Assembly: GCA_005804885.1 (NCBI GenBank) | Contig: SYOX01000099.1 | Span: 1 to 36,930 of the forward strand | Direction: 5' to 3' | Length of the DNA: 36,930 bases | From: Pseudomonadota bacterium | Lineage (GTDB): Bacteria; Myxococcota_A; Bradymonadia; Bradymonadales; GCA-2716585 | In this document: positions 10,101-16,920 of the stretch, piece after piece | Position numbering within the stretch: the first letter of the stretch is position 1 | Layout of the letters: the number at the start of each line of letters is the position of its first letter | Notes under the pieces: generated by a model | What the model saw: only the letters and a program-made list of their open reading frames with translations | The model's database searches: none | Told to the model about the DNA's origin: nothing | Position numbers and translations under genes: made by a program

Positions 10101-11131
10101 CCAACGGCCTGGGCCTGGGCCAGTACCTCGTGGCCTCCTACCGCAACGGCGGCACCCAGAACAAGTACGTCCCCCTGGTGGCCTCGGGCGGCGGCGAGGT
10201 CAGCGGGCTGACGACCTTCCGCTTCTCGCTCTACAACGCGAGCAACTTCCAGCCCATCTTCCTGCGCTTTGATCTGGTCGGGGCGGATCTCGATGGCGCC
10301 TGCGGCTTTGTCAACGAGGCCAGGCTGGAGGAATCCCCCCGCATCGAGTTCGGCAGCACCGACCGCGTCATCCCCCTGTGGACCTTCGGCAGCACCACCG
10401 AGGCCGCCGTACAGCGCTTCCAGGGCAGCTTCCAGGCGTCGACCTTCTTCACCACGCTGACGCTCGGCCTCGGCGACCACGTCATCGAGACGACGACGGC
10501 GTCCAACAACAACGGCAACCCGAACGGGGCCGAGTGGGGCTTCACCGGCCTGGGGGTCGGCGGCCTCCAGCTGCCGCCGGTCGAGAGCTTCGACCCCTCC
10601 ACGGCCAACCGCGCCAACCCGGTGGTGCTCGACTTCAGGGCCACCTCCGAGGGGACCACCCTCGCGCTCAACGAGGTCGCCCACGCGGCCATGCTGATCG
10701 GCGACGATCTGCTCACGACGCGCAAGGTGGCCTCGATCTTCCCGCGCGGCACCAACGGCCCCGCGCACTTCATCTCACACTACGATCTGGGGGCGACGAC
10801 GACCCACAACCGCTACACGGTCCTTTTGCCCGAGGAGGCCAAGCCCCTGCTCGGCCGCACCTTCGGCTTTGTCACGTCCGGCATGATCGGGGGAACCAAG
10901 CGCATCTGGCTCGACGACCTCAACATCTACTTCCACACCCGAGCCACGCTGGTGGACATGAACCAGACCGGCCTCGGCCCCGTGGCGGCCAACTCGCCCA
11001 CCCACCAGATCCGGCTGCGGCACGCCGAGCGCGCCAGCCGCCAGGCCAACGTGCAGTGCTTCTGGCAGATCCCTGGCGATCCCGACGCGCCGACGATCTC
11101 CTCTGACCCCGTCCGGATCACCTTCGATTGA
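7178..11131 (+). CDS. Giant Cys-rich repeat lipoprotein with MopE-like motif
   Basis: About 1317 aa. The N-terminal signal ends in the lipobox 'SGLQGC' (Cys37), so it is predicted to be lipid-anchored. Residues ~45-800 hold eight full Cys-rich modules, each built around 'CxDGxFCNGxExCD...GCxxG...DDxxxCTxDxCDE'. Long-range disulfides are likely. Around residue 820 sits 'DALDNDCDGAADGVDSDC', which resembles the metal-binding MopE motif. The last ~480 residues are beta-rich with few Cys and look like surface beta-sandwich domains. Similar modules are common in deltaproteobacterial and planctomycete secreted proteins; their ligand is unknown. The start is uncertain: TTG at 7178 has GAGG seven bases upstream, and GTG at 7172 is an alternative. 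It is followed after 14 bp by a second protein of the same type. Confidence 0.85.
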   Translation: MKQETLSPVNGRGVRSGARALAWCAVSALAISGLQGCLFDPAPLTARQCGSELDCDQGQECVEGFCRSAGVCASDAECDDGQFCTGVEVCDPAAPGAGEDGCASGAAPSVDDGIVCTQDICDESADQVVHIAAACECPNGTKEECQILLAAERNVTLPELEGLCVDTECNAQLQCDGINKRVGATCDDGVSCTRGDACDGGGECVAGAPDDAACEDGQFCNGAEVCDAGRGCLPGDPLQIDDGVLCTADSCDEQRDVIVNDDGPCGCEEDQDCEPEQGANTCLRYFCLDRVCGSEPLPRAAVCNDGLSCTNGDTCDGEGTCSGAPVDRLCDDGAFCNGVEFCDPESERRDANGCIAGTPPPVNDGVECTDDSCNEQQDRVINDPSSCPCLQDRDCVPEQNPNPCLEYTCTPAQLCMIATRPNGSACDDGIACTGQDECQTGSCNGVSNDSLCLDDLFCNGTEICQPGHPEANAEGCRAQNVPVLDDEIACTVDACDEQGQRVTHTANNAACADQSFCDGDEICDLGLGCVEGTPRVLSDEIACTQDRCDEQNDRVINEPLNANCDDGLFCTGAETCVPDDDNADADGCVAGLDPQINDDIPCTDDVCDEDANVVRNTPNNAPCADSLFCNGVELCDPLNDNADANGCVAGPPADPNDDVNCTTDDCNEATDSFVNVPVNALCSDRLFCNGEETCEPNNPDRDADGCFRGPDPIERHPDQRECVVHACNEGNDTVSANTSACAPVCQNDAECTARLTPADVCRTTACNPAGQGADDFGCIVSARPDTTACALTCPGANPSGQCLAGACIVPAEGPTGNSGCADALDNDCDGAADGVDSDCRTPDLLEISAPATGSGGLAGTGAVLQVTPRDGGDPVTSQTANLYCTSRIVAQESTFNEARAAFAARSDVQILNAAGQLAPQSTSVDTNVAFEGDGDTRGLEICDGHSVILGPYNLPSLNTPAIYGVVLVVDMGFEANGLGLGQYLVASYRNGGTQNKYVPLVASGGGEVSGLTTFRFSLYNASNFQPIFLRFDLVGADLDGACGFVNEARLEESPRIEFGSTDRVIPLWTFGSTTEAAVQRFQGSFQASTFFTTLTLGLGDHVIETTTASNNNGNPNGAEWGFTGLGVGGLQLPPVESFDPSTANRANPVVLDFRATSEGTTLALNEVAHAAMLIGDDLLTTRKVASIFPRGTNGPAHFISHYDLGATTTHNRYTVLLPEEAKPLLGRTFGFVTSGMIGGTKRIWLDDLNIYFHTRATLVDMNQTGLGPVAANSPTHQIRLRHAERASRQANVQCFWQIPGDPDAPTISSDPVRITFD

Positions 11132-11145
11132 TCAAGGAGTCATCC

Positions 11146-12204
11146 ATGTCCTTGAGGACACTCAGGATCTCGCGAGCCGCGGCGCTGCTGCCCTTCGCGA
11201 TCACGCTCTTGGTGCTGGTCGGCTGCGTCTTCGAAGACAAGAAGCTGGAGGACAAGCGCTGCATCAACGACGCGGCCTGCGTCGATCGCTTCGGGGCCGG
11301 CTTCGTCTGCCGCCAGGTCCTCAACGACGAGGAGGGCGGCTTCTGCGAGCGCGGCGGCTGTGAGCGCGACGTGGACTGCGACGACGGGGTCTTCTGCACC
11401 GTCGACATCTGCTGCAATGCCGACGGGGCCGAGTGCGGCGCCGACGACGCGATCGCCTTCGGCTGCCTGATCCAGGCCCGCGACCCCGACGACGGGATCG
11501 CCTGCACGGTCGACACCTGCGACGAGGCGGGCGGCGTCCTGGTCAACGACCCGACCGCCTGCGGCTGCACCGGCGCCAACGATCGCCGCTGCGACGACAA
11601 CAACCCCTGCACCAGCGACGCCTGCGACGTGGCCTCCTTCTCCTGCACCAACACGCCTCTGGAGGAGGGCGGGACCTGCGACGACGGGATCCCCTGCACC
11701 GTCAACACCGCCTGCGACGCCGAAGGCCTCTGCGTGGGCGAGGGCAATGACGGCGTCTGCGACGACGGCGAGTTCTGCAACGGGGAGGAGATCTGCGACC
11801 CGGCAAACTCACAGGCCAACAACGAGGGTTGCAGGCTGGGCACCCCCCCTTCGGCCGACGACGGGATCGCCTGCACGCAGAGCCGCTGCGACGAGGGGAG
11901 CGACCAGATCGAGCACGTCCCCACCGAGGCCTGCGCCTGCGTGGCCCCCGAGGACTGCCGCCCGGCCGAGGTCGCGCTGGGCTGCGCGATCTTCACCTGC
12001 CAGGACAACGCCTGCGCGCAGGTCCTCCCGGCGGACTTCGCCGATGAGGGCGCGACCTGCGACGACGGCGCCTCCTGCACCCAGCAGGACACCTGCCAGG
12101 GCGACGGGCGATGCCTGGGCACGCCCATCGACGCGCTCTGCCCCCAGGGTCAGCGCTGCGATCCCGCCGCTCCCGGCGCGGACGCCGAGGGCTGTCGGCC
12201 CTGA
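11146..12204 (+). CDS. Cys-rich repeat lipoprotein, smaller paralogue
   Basis: 352 aa with a signal peptide ending in 'LLVLVGC' (Cys27), so a predicted lipoprotein. The rest is made of the same Cys-rich module as the upstream gene ('CDDGEFCNGEEICDP', 'DDGIACTQSRCDEG'), here about three degenerate units. It has no beta-sandwich tail and no MopE-like motif, and ends within a module ('AEGCRP'). AAGGAG stands six bases before the ATG at 11146, and only 14 bp separate it from the upstream stop, so the two genes are almost certainly co-transcribed. The pair probably arose by duplication of modules. The binding partner is unknown. Confidence 0.85.
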   Translation: MSLRTLRISRAAALLPFAITLLVLVGCVFEDKKLEDKRCINDAACVDRFGAGFVCRQVLNDEEGGFCERGGCERDVDCDDGVFCTVDICCNADGAECGADDAIAFGCLIQARDPDDGIACTVDTCDEAGGVLVNDPTACGCTGANDRRCDDNNPCTSDACDVASFSCTNTPLEEGGTCDDGIPCTVNTACDAEGLCVGEGNDGVCDDGEFCNGEEICDPANSQANNEGCRLGTPPSADDGIACTQSRCDEGSDQIEHVPTEACACVAPEDCRPAEVALGCAIFTCQDNACAQVLPADFADEGATCDDGASCTQQDTCQGDGRCLGTPIDALCPQGQRCDPAAPGADAEGCRP

Positions 12205-12391
12205 GCTGATCTTCAAGTTGTTGATTTAATTATTGTTTCGGATCGTGCGCGGCTTGCTGCGGCGCGCGCCAGACCCAGCCCGTCGAGGTGGTGTCTCGCG
12301 GGGCGCGGAGGCGCATCTTGAAAGGGCCGGGCGGTGTCTCGCGGGGCGCGGAGGCGCGCCTTCGAAGAGTCGGGCGGGATCGGCGCGGGGT
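12205..12391. other. Convergent intergenic region with AT-rich stretch
   Basis: A short stem AGGGC/GCCCT overlaps the stop of the upstream gene. An AT-rich tract follows at about 12213-12240, unusual for this genome, and then the 43-bp tandem repeat. No gene is supportable. Confidence 0.5.
12290..12375. repeat. Two tandem 43-bp direct repeats
   Basis: Copies lie at 12290-12332 and 12333-12375. The first 25 bp of each, beginning GGTGTCTCGCGGGGCGCGGA, are identical. The remaining 18 bp differ at a few positions. They sit between the 3' ends of two convergent genes. Confidence 0.85.
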
Positions 12392-13087
12392 TCAGGGCGC
12401 GCCGGGCGCGCCTGGGGCCGTCTCGATGAAGTAGTCGCGGGCGCGGCGGCCGATGTAGCGGGTCAGCTTCTTGTTGCTGGTGTAGCTCAGGGCGACGCCG
12501 ACGCCGAGGGGGATGGCCTTGAGGATGCCGCGCTCGGTGAGCTTGAGGCCGAGCTTCTTGAAGAGGTCAAAGAGCCAGCGCTTCGCGCGGGTCTTGAGCA
12601 GGCGCTTTGCGGCCTCCTTGAGGCTCTGGACGGTGAACTTCTGGAAGGAGAGCATGCCGGCCTGGGTGGCGACGCCGAGTCCGGCGACGGCGTAGCAGAG
12701 CCGCTGCTCCTCTTCGACGGCGATGTCGCGGCCGAAGAGGTGGGCCAGGGCCATCGTCATCTCGATCTGGTACTTCATGGTGATGGCGAGATCGGCGGCG
12801 GCGGCGCCGACGAGGCTCACGACGGTGCCCAGGCCGGGCACGGCGCCGGCCATGGCGGTCAGCGAGCCGACGCGCCCGCAGGTGCGGGCGTAGCGCTCGA
12901 TGATGGCGTCGGCGGTCTTGACGCGCAGGTCCTCGGGGGAGAGGTCGCGGCTGCGGGGTCTGGCGCGGACCTCGGCGTCGCACTCGTGGACGATGGCTCG
13001 GATGTCATCGGGGCCGGCGACGATGGCCTCGACGGCGCGCAGCAGCAGGGGTTTGTCCTTGTCTTCGTCGGAGTGGCCAAGAAACAT
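12392..13087 (-). CDS. EcsC-family protein
   Basis: 231 aa. The middle shows the EcsC-family pattern: 'GSLTAMAGAVPGLGTVVSLVGAAAADLAITMKYQIEMTMALA' carries two glycine-rich hydrophobic helices, followed by an 'AHLFGRDI...AVAGLG' block and a C-terminal glycine/alanine helix 'AIPLGVGVALSY'. The family is named after B. subtilis EcsC, and its biochemical role is unresolved; membrane association is likely. AGGAG stands six bases before the ATG at 13087. The gene diverges from the NADH dehydrogenase gene, with 109 bp between the two starts. Confidence 0.8.
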   Translation of the reverse strand: MFLGHSDEDKDKPLLLRAVEAIVAGPDDIRAIVHECDAEVRARPRSRDLSPEDLRVKTADAIIERYARTCGRVGSLTAMAGAVPGLGTVVSLVGAAAADLAITMKYQIEMTMALAHLFGRDIAVEEEQRLCYAVAGLGVATQAGMLSFQKFTVQSLKEAAKRLLKTRAKRWLFDLFKKLGLKLTERGILKAIPLGVGVALSYTSNKKLTRYIGRRARDYFIETAPGAPGAP

Positions 13088-13124
13088 GTCGGGCTCCTGT
13101 GTTCTTCGGCGGCCGCGTTCTCCT

Positions 13125-13153
13125 TTGACGGGGCCAGGTTCAGGGGATAGAAC
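13125..13153 (+). promoter_or_regulatory. Promoter TTGACG-N17-TAGAAC before the NADH dehydrogenase gene
   Basis: The -35 is at 13125-13130 and the -10 at 13148-13153, with an ideal 17-bp spacer. The predicted start of transcription is about 35 nt before the ATG at 13197. Confidence 0.6.
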
Positions 13154-13196
13154 GCCTGGAAGTCGGGATTGATTCACGGCAGGGCAGAGGGCGTTC

Positions 13197-14432
13197 ATGA
13201 AGAAGATCTGCATCGTCGGCGGCGGCTTCGGGGGGTTGGAGGCGCTCAAGCACCTCAAGGAGGGGCTGTCGGGCCGCCGCAATGTCCGCGTGACGCTGAT
13301 CAACGAGCGCTCCCACTTCCTCTTCACCCCGGTGCTGCCGGACGTGGCCTCGGGGTCGGTGTCGTCGAGGTCGGCGCAGCTTCGGCTCGCGCAGCTGCTG
13401 GACGACGGGCGCTTTGAGCTGATCTGCGGTCGCGCCGAGCGCTTTGATCTGGAGCGCCGCCAGGTCAGCGTCGGGGAGCGTCGGGTCGACTTCGATCACC
13501 TGATCGTGGCGGTGGGCTCGGAGATCGACTGGCGAGGGCTGGAGGACCCGGACAAGCTGGCGATGGGTTGGAAGGGGGCCGAGGACGCGCAGCGGATCTA
13601 CCGGGCGGTGGTGTCGGCCTTTGACGGGGCGGGGAAGGTCGAGGACGAGGCGGCGCTGCGTCGGCGGCTGACCTTCGTGGTGGCCGGTGCGGGCGCCTCG
13701 GGCGTGGAGTTGACGGCGGAGCTGGTCAGCGGCGTGCGGCGGGCCTTGCTGCCGCGCGCGGGCGCGCAGGCGGCGCGGGCCTTCCGGGTGGTGCTGGTCG
13801 AGCCGCGCGGGGCGGCGCTGCCGGACTTCGCCGCGCCCTTGCAGGCGCGGGCCGCCGGGGCGCTGGGGCGGCTCGGGGTGGAGATGATCTTCGGCGATCG
13901 GGTCGAGGCGGTCAGCGCAGGCGAGGTGAGGCTGGGCAGCGGGGACCGCATCGAGGCCGATCACCTGATCTGGGCCGGCGGCGTCAAGGCGCCGTCGTGG
14001 CTGTCGGGCTCGGGCCTGCCGCTGACGGGCGAGGGCTGGATCGAGGTCGACGACCGCCTGTGCGCGGTGGACGGGGTCTTTGCGATCGGCGACGCGGCGC
14101 GGCGGCGGCGCGGGGAGCCGTGGCCGATGACGGCGCAGTGCGCGGTCCAGCAGGGGCCGGTGGCGGCCAACAACGTCCTGATGGACATGGTGGGCGCCTC
14201 GCTGGATCCCTTTGAGTACGCCCACTTCGGGGATCTGATCCGGCTGGGCGAGCGGGACGGGATCTTCCAGCTCGGCGGGCTGAGGCTGACGGGGCCGACG
14301 GCCTGGGGGCTGATCCGGCTGGCGCAGGTGATGCTGGCGCCGACGATGACCAAGAAGATGGCGCTGCTGGGGGAGTGGATGGAGAACGTCGTGCGGGGGC
14401 ACGAGTGGACGCGTCTGCCGATCGAGGGCTGA
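13197..14432 (+). CDS. ndh: Type II NADH dehydrogenase (FAD-dependent pyridine nucleotide oxidoreductase)
   Basis: 411 aa, the normal length for NDH-2. The N-terminal FAD-binding Rossmann motif is 'IVGGGFGGLEAL' and the second, NADH-binding, is 'VVAGAGASGVELTAEL'. The second FAD contact 'VDGVFAIGDAA' and an 'AQCAVQQG' segment typical of NDH-2 follow. Such enzymes pass electrons from NADH to quinone at the inner face of the membrane without pumping protons. The C-terminus has an amphipathic helix suited to membrane binding. The ATG at 13197 has AGAGGG upstream. A related sulfide:quinone or other flavin oxidoreductase is less likely because no conserved redox Cys pair is visible. Confidence 0.87.
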   Translation: MKKICIVGGGFGGLEALKHLKEGLSGRRNVRVTLINERSHFLFTPVLPDVASGSVSSRSAQLRLAQLLDDGRFELICGRAERFDLERRQVSVGERRVDFDHLIVAVGSEIDWRGLEDPDKLAMGWKGAEDAQRIYRAVVSAFDGAGKVEDEAALRRRLTFVVAGAGASGVELTAELVSGVRRALLPRAGAQAARAFRVVLVEPRGAALPDFAAPLQARAAGALGRLGVEMIFGDRVEAVSAGEVRLGSGDRIEADHLIWAGGVKAPSWLSGSGLPLTGEGWIEVDDRLCAVDGVFAIGDAARRRRGEPWPMTAQCAVQQGPVAANNVLMDMVGASLDPFEYAHFGDLIRLGERDGIFQLGGLRLTGPTAWGLIRLAQVMLAPTMTKKMALLGEWMENVVRGHEWTRLPIEG

Positions 14433-14487
14433 TACCCGACCACAGCCGAGAGACTCACGTTGTGGCCTGTCCAGGCGGCGCCCTGAT

Positions 14488-14537
14488 CCTGGGCCATCAC
14501 TGGGCGGTGCGGTGCACCAGCCTCGCTCAGGCCCAGG
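14488..14537. other. Nested inverted repeats between convergent genes
   Basis: CCTGGGCC at 14488-14495 pairs with GGCCCAGG at 14530-14537, enclosing GGTGC/GCACC (14506-14518). This may act as a bidirectional terminator in the 206-bp gap between the NADH dehydrogenase and methyltransferase genes, but no T-tract is present. Confidence 0.35.
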
Positions 14538-14638
14538 CCATCCCCCTGTCCTCGCCCGCAATGCAAGCCCTTCGTCTGTGGTCTGGTATGAGTTCGGAAG
14601 CTGTCTGGGGAGGGGAGGGCGAGTCTGCGGGCTGCTGC

Positions 14639-15736
14639 TCAGTCCGGCTTCTTCCAGAGCGAGACGTGGGAGCGCATCAGGACGGCGTGGGTGTCGTGGG
14701 TGCGCAGCGCCCACTGGATCGGGTCCATGATCGCGACGGGGTGGAGCTTGAAGTCAAAGCCGGTCTTGATCTGGCCGGTCAGGATCTCCTGGAGGATGAC
14801 GTTGTCGGCCAGGCGGGCGTGAGGCACGACGCTGGACAGGCGCTTGTCGCGCGGCGTCAGGCCGCTCTCCCAGGCGAAGGGGCTCGACAGGAGGATGTGG
14901 CCGCCGGGGCGCGTCATGGCCTGGAGCTGGCCGAGCAGGCGCAGGGGCTCGGCGACGCGGTCGAGGAGGTTGAGGGCGACGGTCAGGTCAAAGGAGTTGG
15001 CCTCGAAGGGGGGGTCGAGGATGTCGGCGCAGACCGGGTGGACGATGTCGATGGCGGGTCTGAGGGAGCGGGGCAGCTCGATGACCTCGGGGGTGTGCCA
15101 GCGGTCGATGGAGGCGCGCAGCAGGATCTCGATCTTGCGCCGCTCGATGAGCTGGTGAAAGGTCTGCAGCAAGGCCGTGTCGTGGTCCAGCGCGATGACC
15201 TCGGGGAAGGCCATGTTGGCGGTGGTGTCGACGCCCGGGCGACCGAGGGGGTCGCGCTGGTGGCTGTTGGCGCGGTGCAGGCGCGCGGCCAGCTCCAGCG
15301 CCTCTCGCCCGGGTCCGCAGCCGGCCACCAGGGCGCGGGCGCCGGGCTTGATGGTCAGGGCGTCGAGCATGCCCAGCGCCCGGACGCCGAAGGGGGCCGG
15401 GTGGATGCCCTCGGGGCGGAAGGTCTCGGGCAGGAAGTCGTGGTACTGGCCCCAGACGGCCGTGGAGCGGTCGCAGAGCGCCCCGAAGAGGGCGCTGGAC
15501 TCGGACAGGTGCCGCAGCATCATCCCCAGCGCGGGGATCGAGACGCCCTCGGGCACGTCGAGCATCCGCTCCAGGGCGCGGGCCGGGTTGGGCATGACGA
15601 TGGGGTAGGGGGCGGTGACGAAGCGGCCCTCGCAGACCGGGTTGCTGCATCGGAGCAGGCCCGGGCGCTTCTTGAGCCGCCAGAATCGGAAGGTTCCGTC
15701 GTAGAGGCCTCGACACAGCGGGCAGACGAGGTTCAC
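14639..15736 (-). CDS. Class I SAM-dependent methyltransferase with N-terminal zinc ribbon
   Basis: 365 aa. The first 40 residues hold Cys5-X2-Cys8 and Cys30-X4-Cys35, a likely zinc ribbon. The SAM-binding motif I is 'ALVAGCGPGREALELA' near residue 140, with the acidic strand end 'VIALDHD' and the motif 'ANSFDLTVALNLLDRV' further on. The family therefore transfers methyl groups, with an unknown substrate. Translation probably starts at the GTG at 15736, which keeps the zinc ribbon intact. Only seven bases separate it from the stop of the upstream gp5/VgrG-like gene, so the two are likely co-expressed. It could modify the spike or an associated protein, but that is inference. Confidence 0.8.
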   Translation of the reverse strand: MNLVCPLCRGLYDGTFRFWRLKKRPGLLRCSNPVCEGRFVTAPYPIVMPNPARALERMLDVPEGVSIPALGMMLRHLSESSALFGALCDRSTAVWGQYHDFLPETFRPEGIHPAPFGVRALGMLDALTIKPGARALVAGCGPGREALELAARLHRANSHQRDPLGRPGVDTTANMAFPEVIALDHDTALLQTFHQLIERRKIEILLRASIDRWHTPEVIELPRSLRPAIDIVHPVCADILDPPFEANSFDLTVALNLLDRVAEPLRLLGQLQAMTRPGGHILLSSPFAWESGLTPRDKRLSSVVPHARLADNVILQEILTGQIKTGFDFKLHPVAIMDPIQWALRTHDTHAVLMRSHVSLWKKPD

Positions 15737-15743
15737 GGGGCGA

Positions 15744-16574
15744 TCAATTCAGGTTGATCGTGGCGCCCTTCTGGGTGATGTTCCCCGTGGCGGTCAGATC
15801 CATGTTGGCGTTGGTCTTCAAGCTCATGTTCTGGCCCGCGGTCAGCTCCGTCGTCGTGCCCGAGTTGACCTTGATGGTCTTCTGGGCCTTGATGACCAGA
15901 TCTTTGCAGTCCAGAGTGATGGTCTTCTTGGCCTTGATCAGGATGTCGCCCGTGTCCGTCTGGAGCGTGATGACCTTGTTGGGCACGTCGATCTCAAGCC
16001 ACTGCTTGTTGTCCTTGTCGTAGAGCTGGATCTTCTCCTTGCCGTCGGTGTCGTCAAGGACGAGCTCATTCTTGGCCTGGGAGCGCAGGCTGACGCGCAG
16101 CTTGCCCTTCTCGTCGCTGAACATCAGCACGTGGCCCTCGCGGGACTGGAAGAAGCGGTAGTTGTTGTCTCCGCCCTGGTCCACGTTCGGGATCTTGTAC
16201 TCGGTGTCGTCCGGCGTCACCTTGACCTTCTTCGGGAAGACGTCCTTGCCGTTCCAGAGCATCCCGACGAGCACGGGCTGGTTCGGGTCGCCGTTGAGGA
16301 AGGCCACCAGCACCTCGTCGTCGACCTCGGGCAGGACGTAGAGGCCGCGCCCCTTGCCGGCCATCGGCGAGATGATCCGGCACCACCAGGACTCGTCCTT
16401 GCTGGGGTCGAAGAAGTAGGGCAGGCGCACCTTGACCATGTACTCGCCGTCCGGATGGACGTTGTTGGTCACGACGCCGATGTGAACGCCAAAGAGGCGC
16501 TCAGGGGCCAGCTTGGCCTCGGAGTTGTGGGCCGAGCCCCCGAGGCCGAAGATGGAGCGATTGATCCTTGTCAT
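15744..16574 (-). CDS. Short VgrG/gp5-like baseplate spike (OB-fold plus beta-helix), lacking the gp27-like part
   Basis: 276 aa. After a short N-terminus comes the gp5/VgrG OB-fold ('FGVHIGVVTNN...GEYMVKVRLPYF', 'SWWCRIISPMAGKGRGLYVL', 'GDPNQPVLVGMLWNG'). It is followed by 'KNELVLDDTDGKEKIQLYDKDN' and a run of short repeats ('DILIKAKKTITLDCKDL', 'MSLKTNANMDLTATGNITQKG') typical of the triple-stranded beta-helix needle. Family members form the puncturing tip of phage tails, type VI secretion and contractile injection systems. Full VgrG proteins have an N-terminal gp27-like hub that is absent here, so this resembles the split gpV type. The start at 16574 (ATG) is a choice; an upstream TTG at 16658 is possible. 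No other tail gene is visible. Confidence 0.8.
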   Translation of the reverse strand: MTRINRSIFGLGGSAHNSEAKLAPERLFGVHIGVVTNNVHPDGEYMVKVRLPYFFDPSKDESWWCRIISPMAGKGRGLYVLPEVDDEVLVAFLNGDPNQPVLVGMLWNGKDVFPKKVKVTPDDTEYKIPNVDQGGDNNYRFFQSREGHVLMFSDEKGKLRVSLRSQAKNELVLDDTDGKEKIQLYDKDNKQWLEIDVPNKVITLQTDTGDILIKAKKTITLDCKDLVIKAQKTIKVNSGTTTELTAGQNMSLKTNANMDLTATGNITQKGATINLN

Positions 16575-16920
16575 GCCTGTGACCGCGTTGAAGAATTCGC
16601 AAGAGCGCACCAGCCTCGTCACGCCATGCAGGGTAACGCCCCCCCCGATTTTGTGCAACTGCCGCCGCCGCCCCGCTCACACACCCTCCGGGCCGCTCCC
16701 GGACACCCCGCGCGACACGAGCCAGGCCGCCCGAGCCCATCGAGCGCTCGCCGGTGACTCGCCGGTCATCGAGCGCCCCCATCGCCTTGACAGCCCACGG
16801 CGGCCCGCTACCCTTGATCGACAGAGCGCGCCTTGTCGCGGACGATCGCTCGAAGAAGCCCGATGACGGGGGTGAGGTCGGCTCCAGGCCCATCCCGATG
16901 TTCGATCTCGGCAGGTGAAG
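16575..16920. other. Divergent intergenic region
   Basis: About 340 bp. It contains a run of eight Cs near 16640, and the TTGACA promoter pointing right. Nothing else was recognised. Confidence 0.5.
16787..16814 (+). promoter_or_regulatory. Promoter TTGACA-N16-TACCCT
   Basis: A perfect -35 at 16787-16792 with a weak -10 at 16809-16814. It would give a leader of about 100 nt to the lipoprotein gene. Confidence 0.4.

Noticed and set aside
7328..10768. A very long minus-strand open frame opposite the Cys-rich lipoprotein
   Set aside because: It is the antisense shadow of repetitive GC-rich codons. The translation is rich in Gly, Ala, Val, Asp and Arg with no domain, while the plus strand has a clear signal, lipobox and modules.
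15744..16574. Prophage or complete injection system
   Set aside because: Only one spike-like gene is present; no sheath, tube, baseplate, integrase or attachment site is visible.
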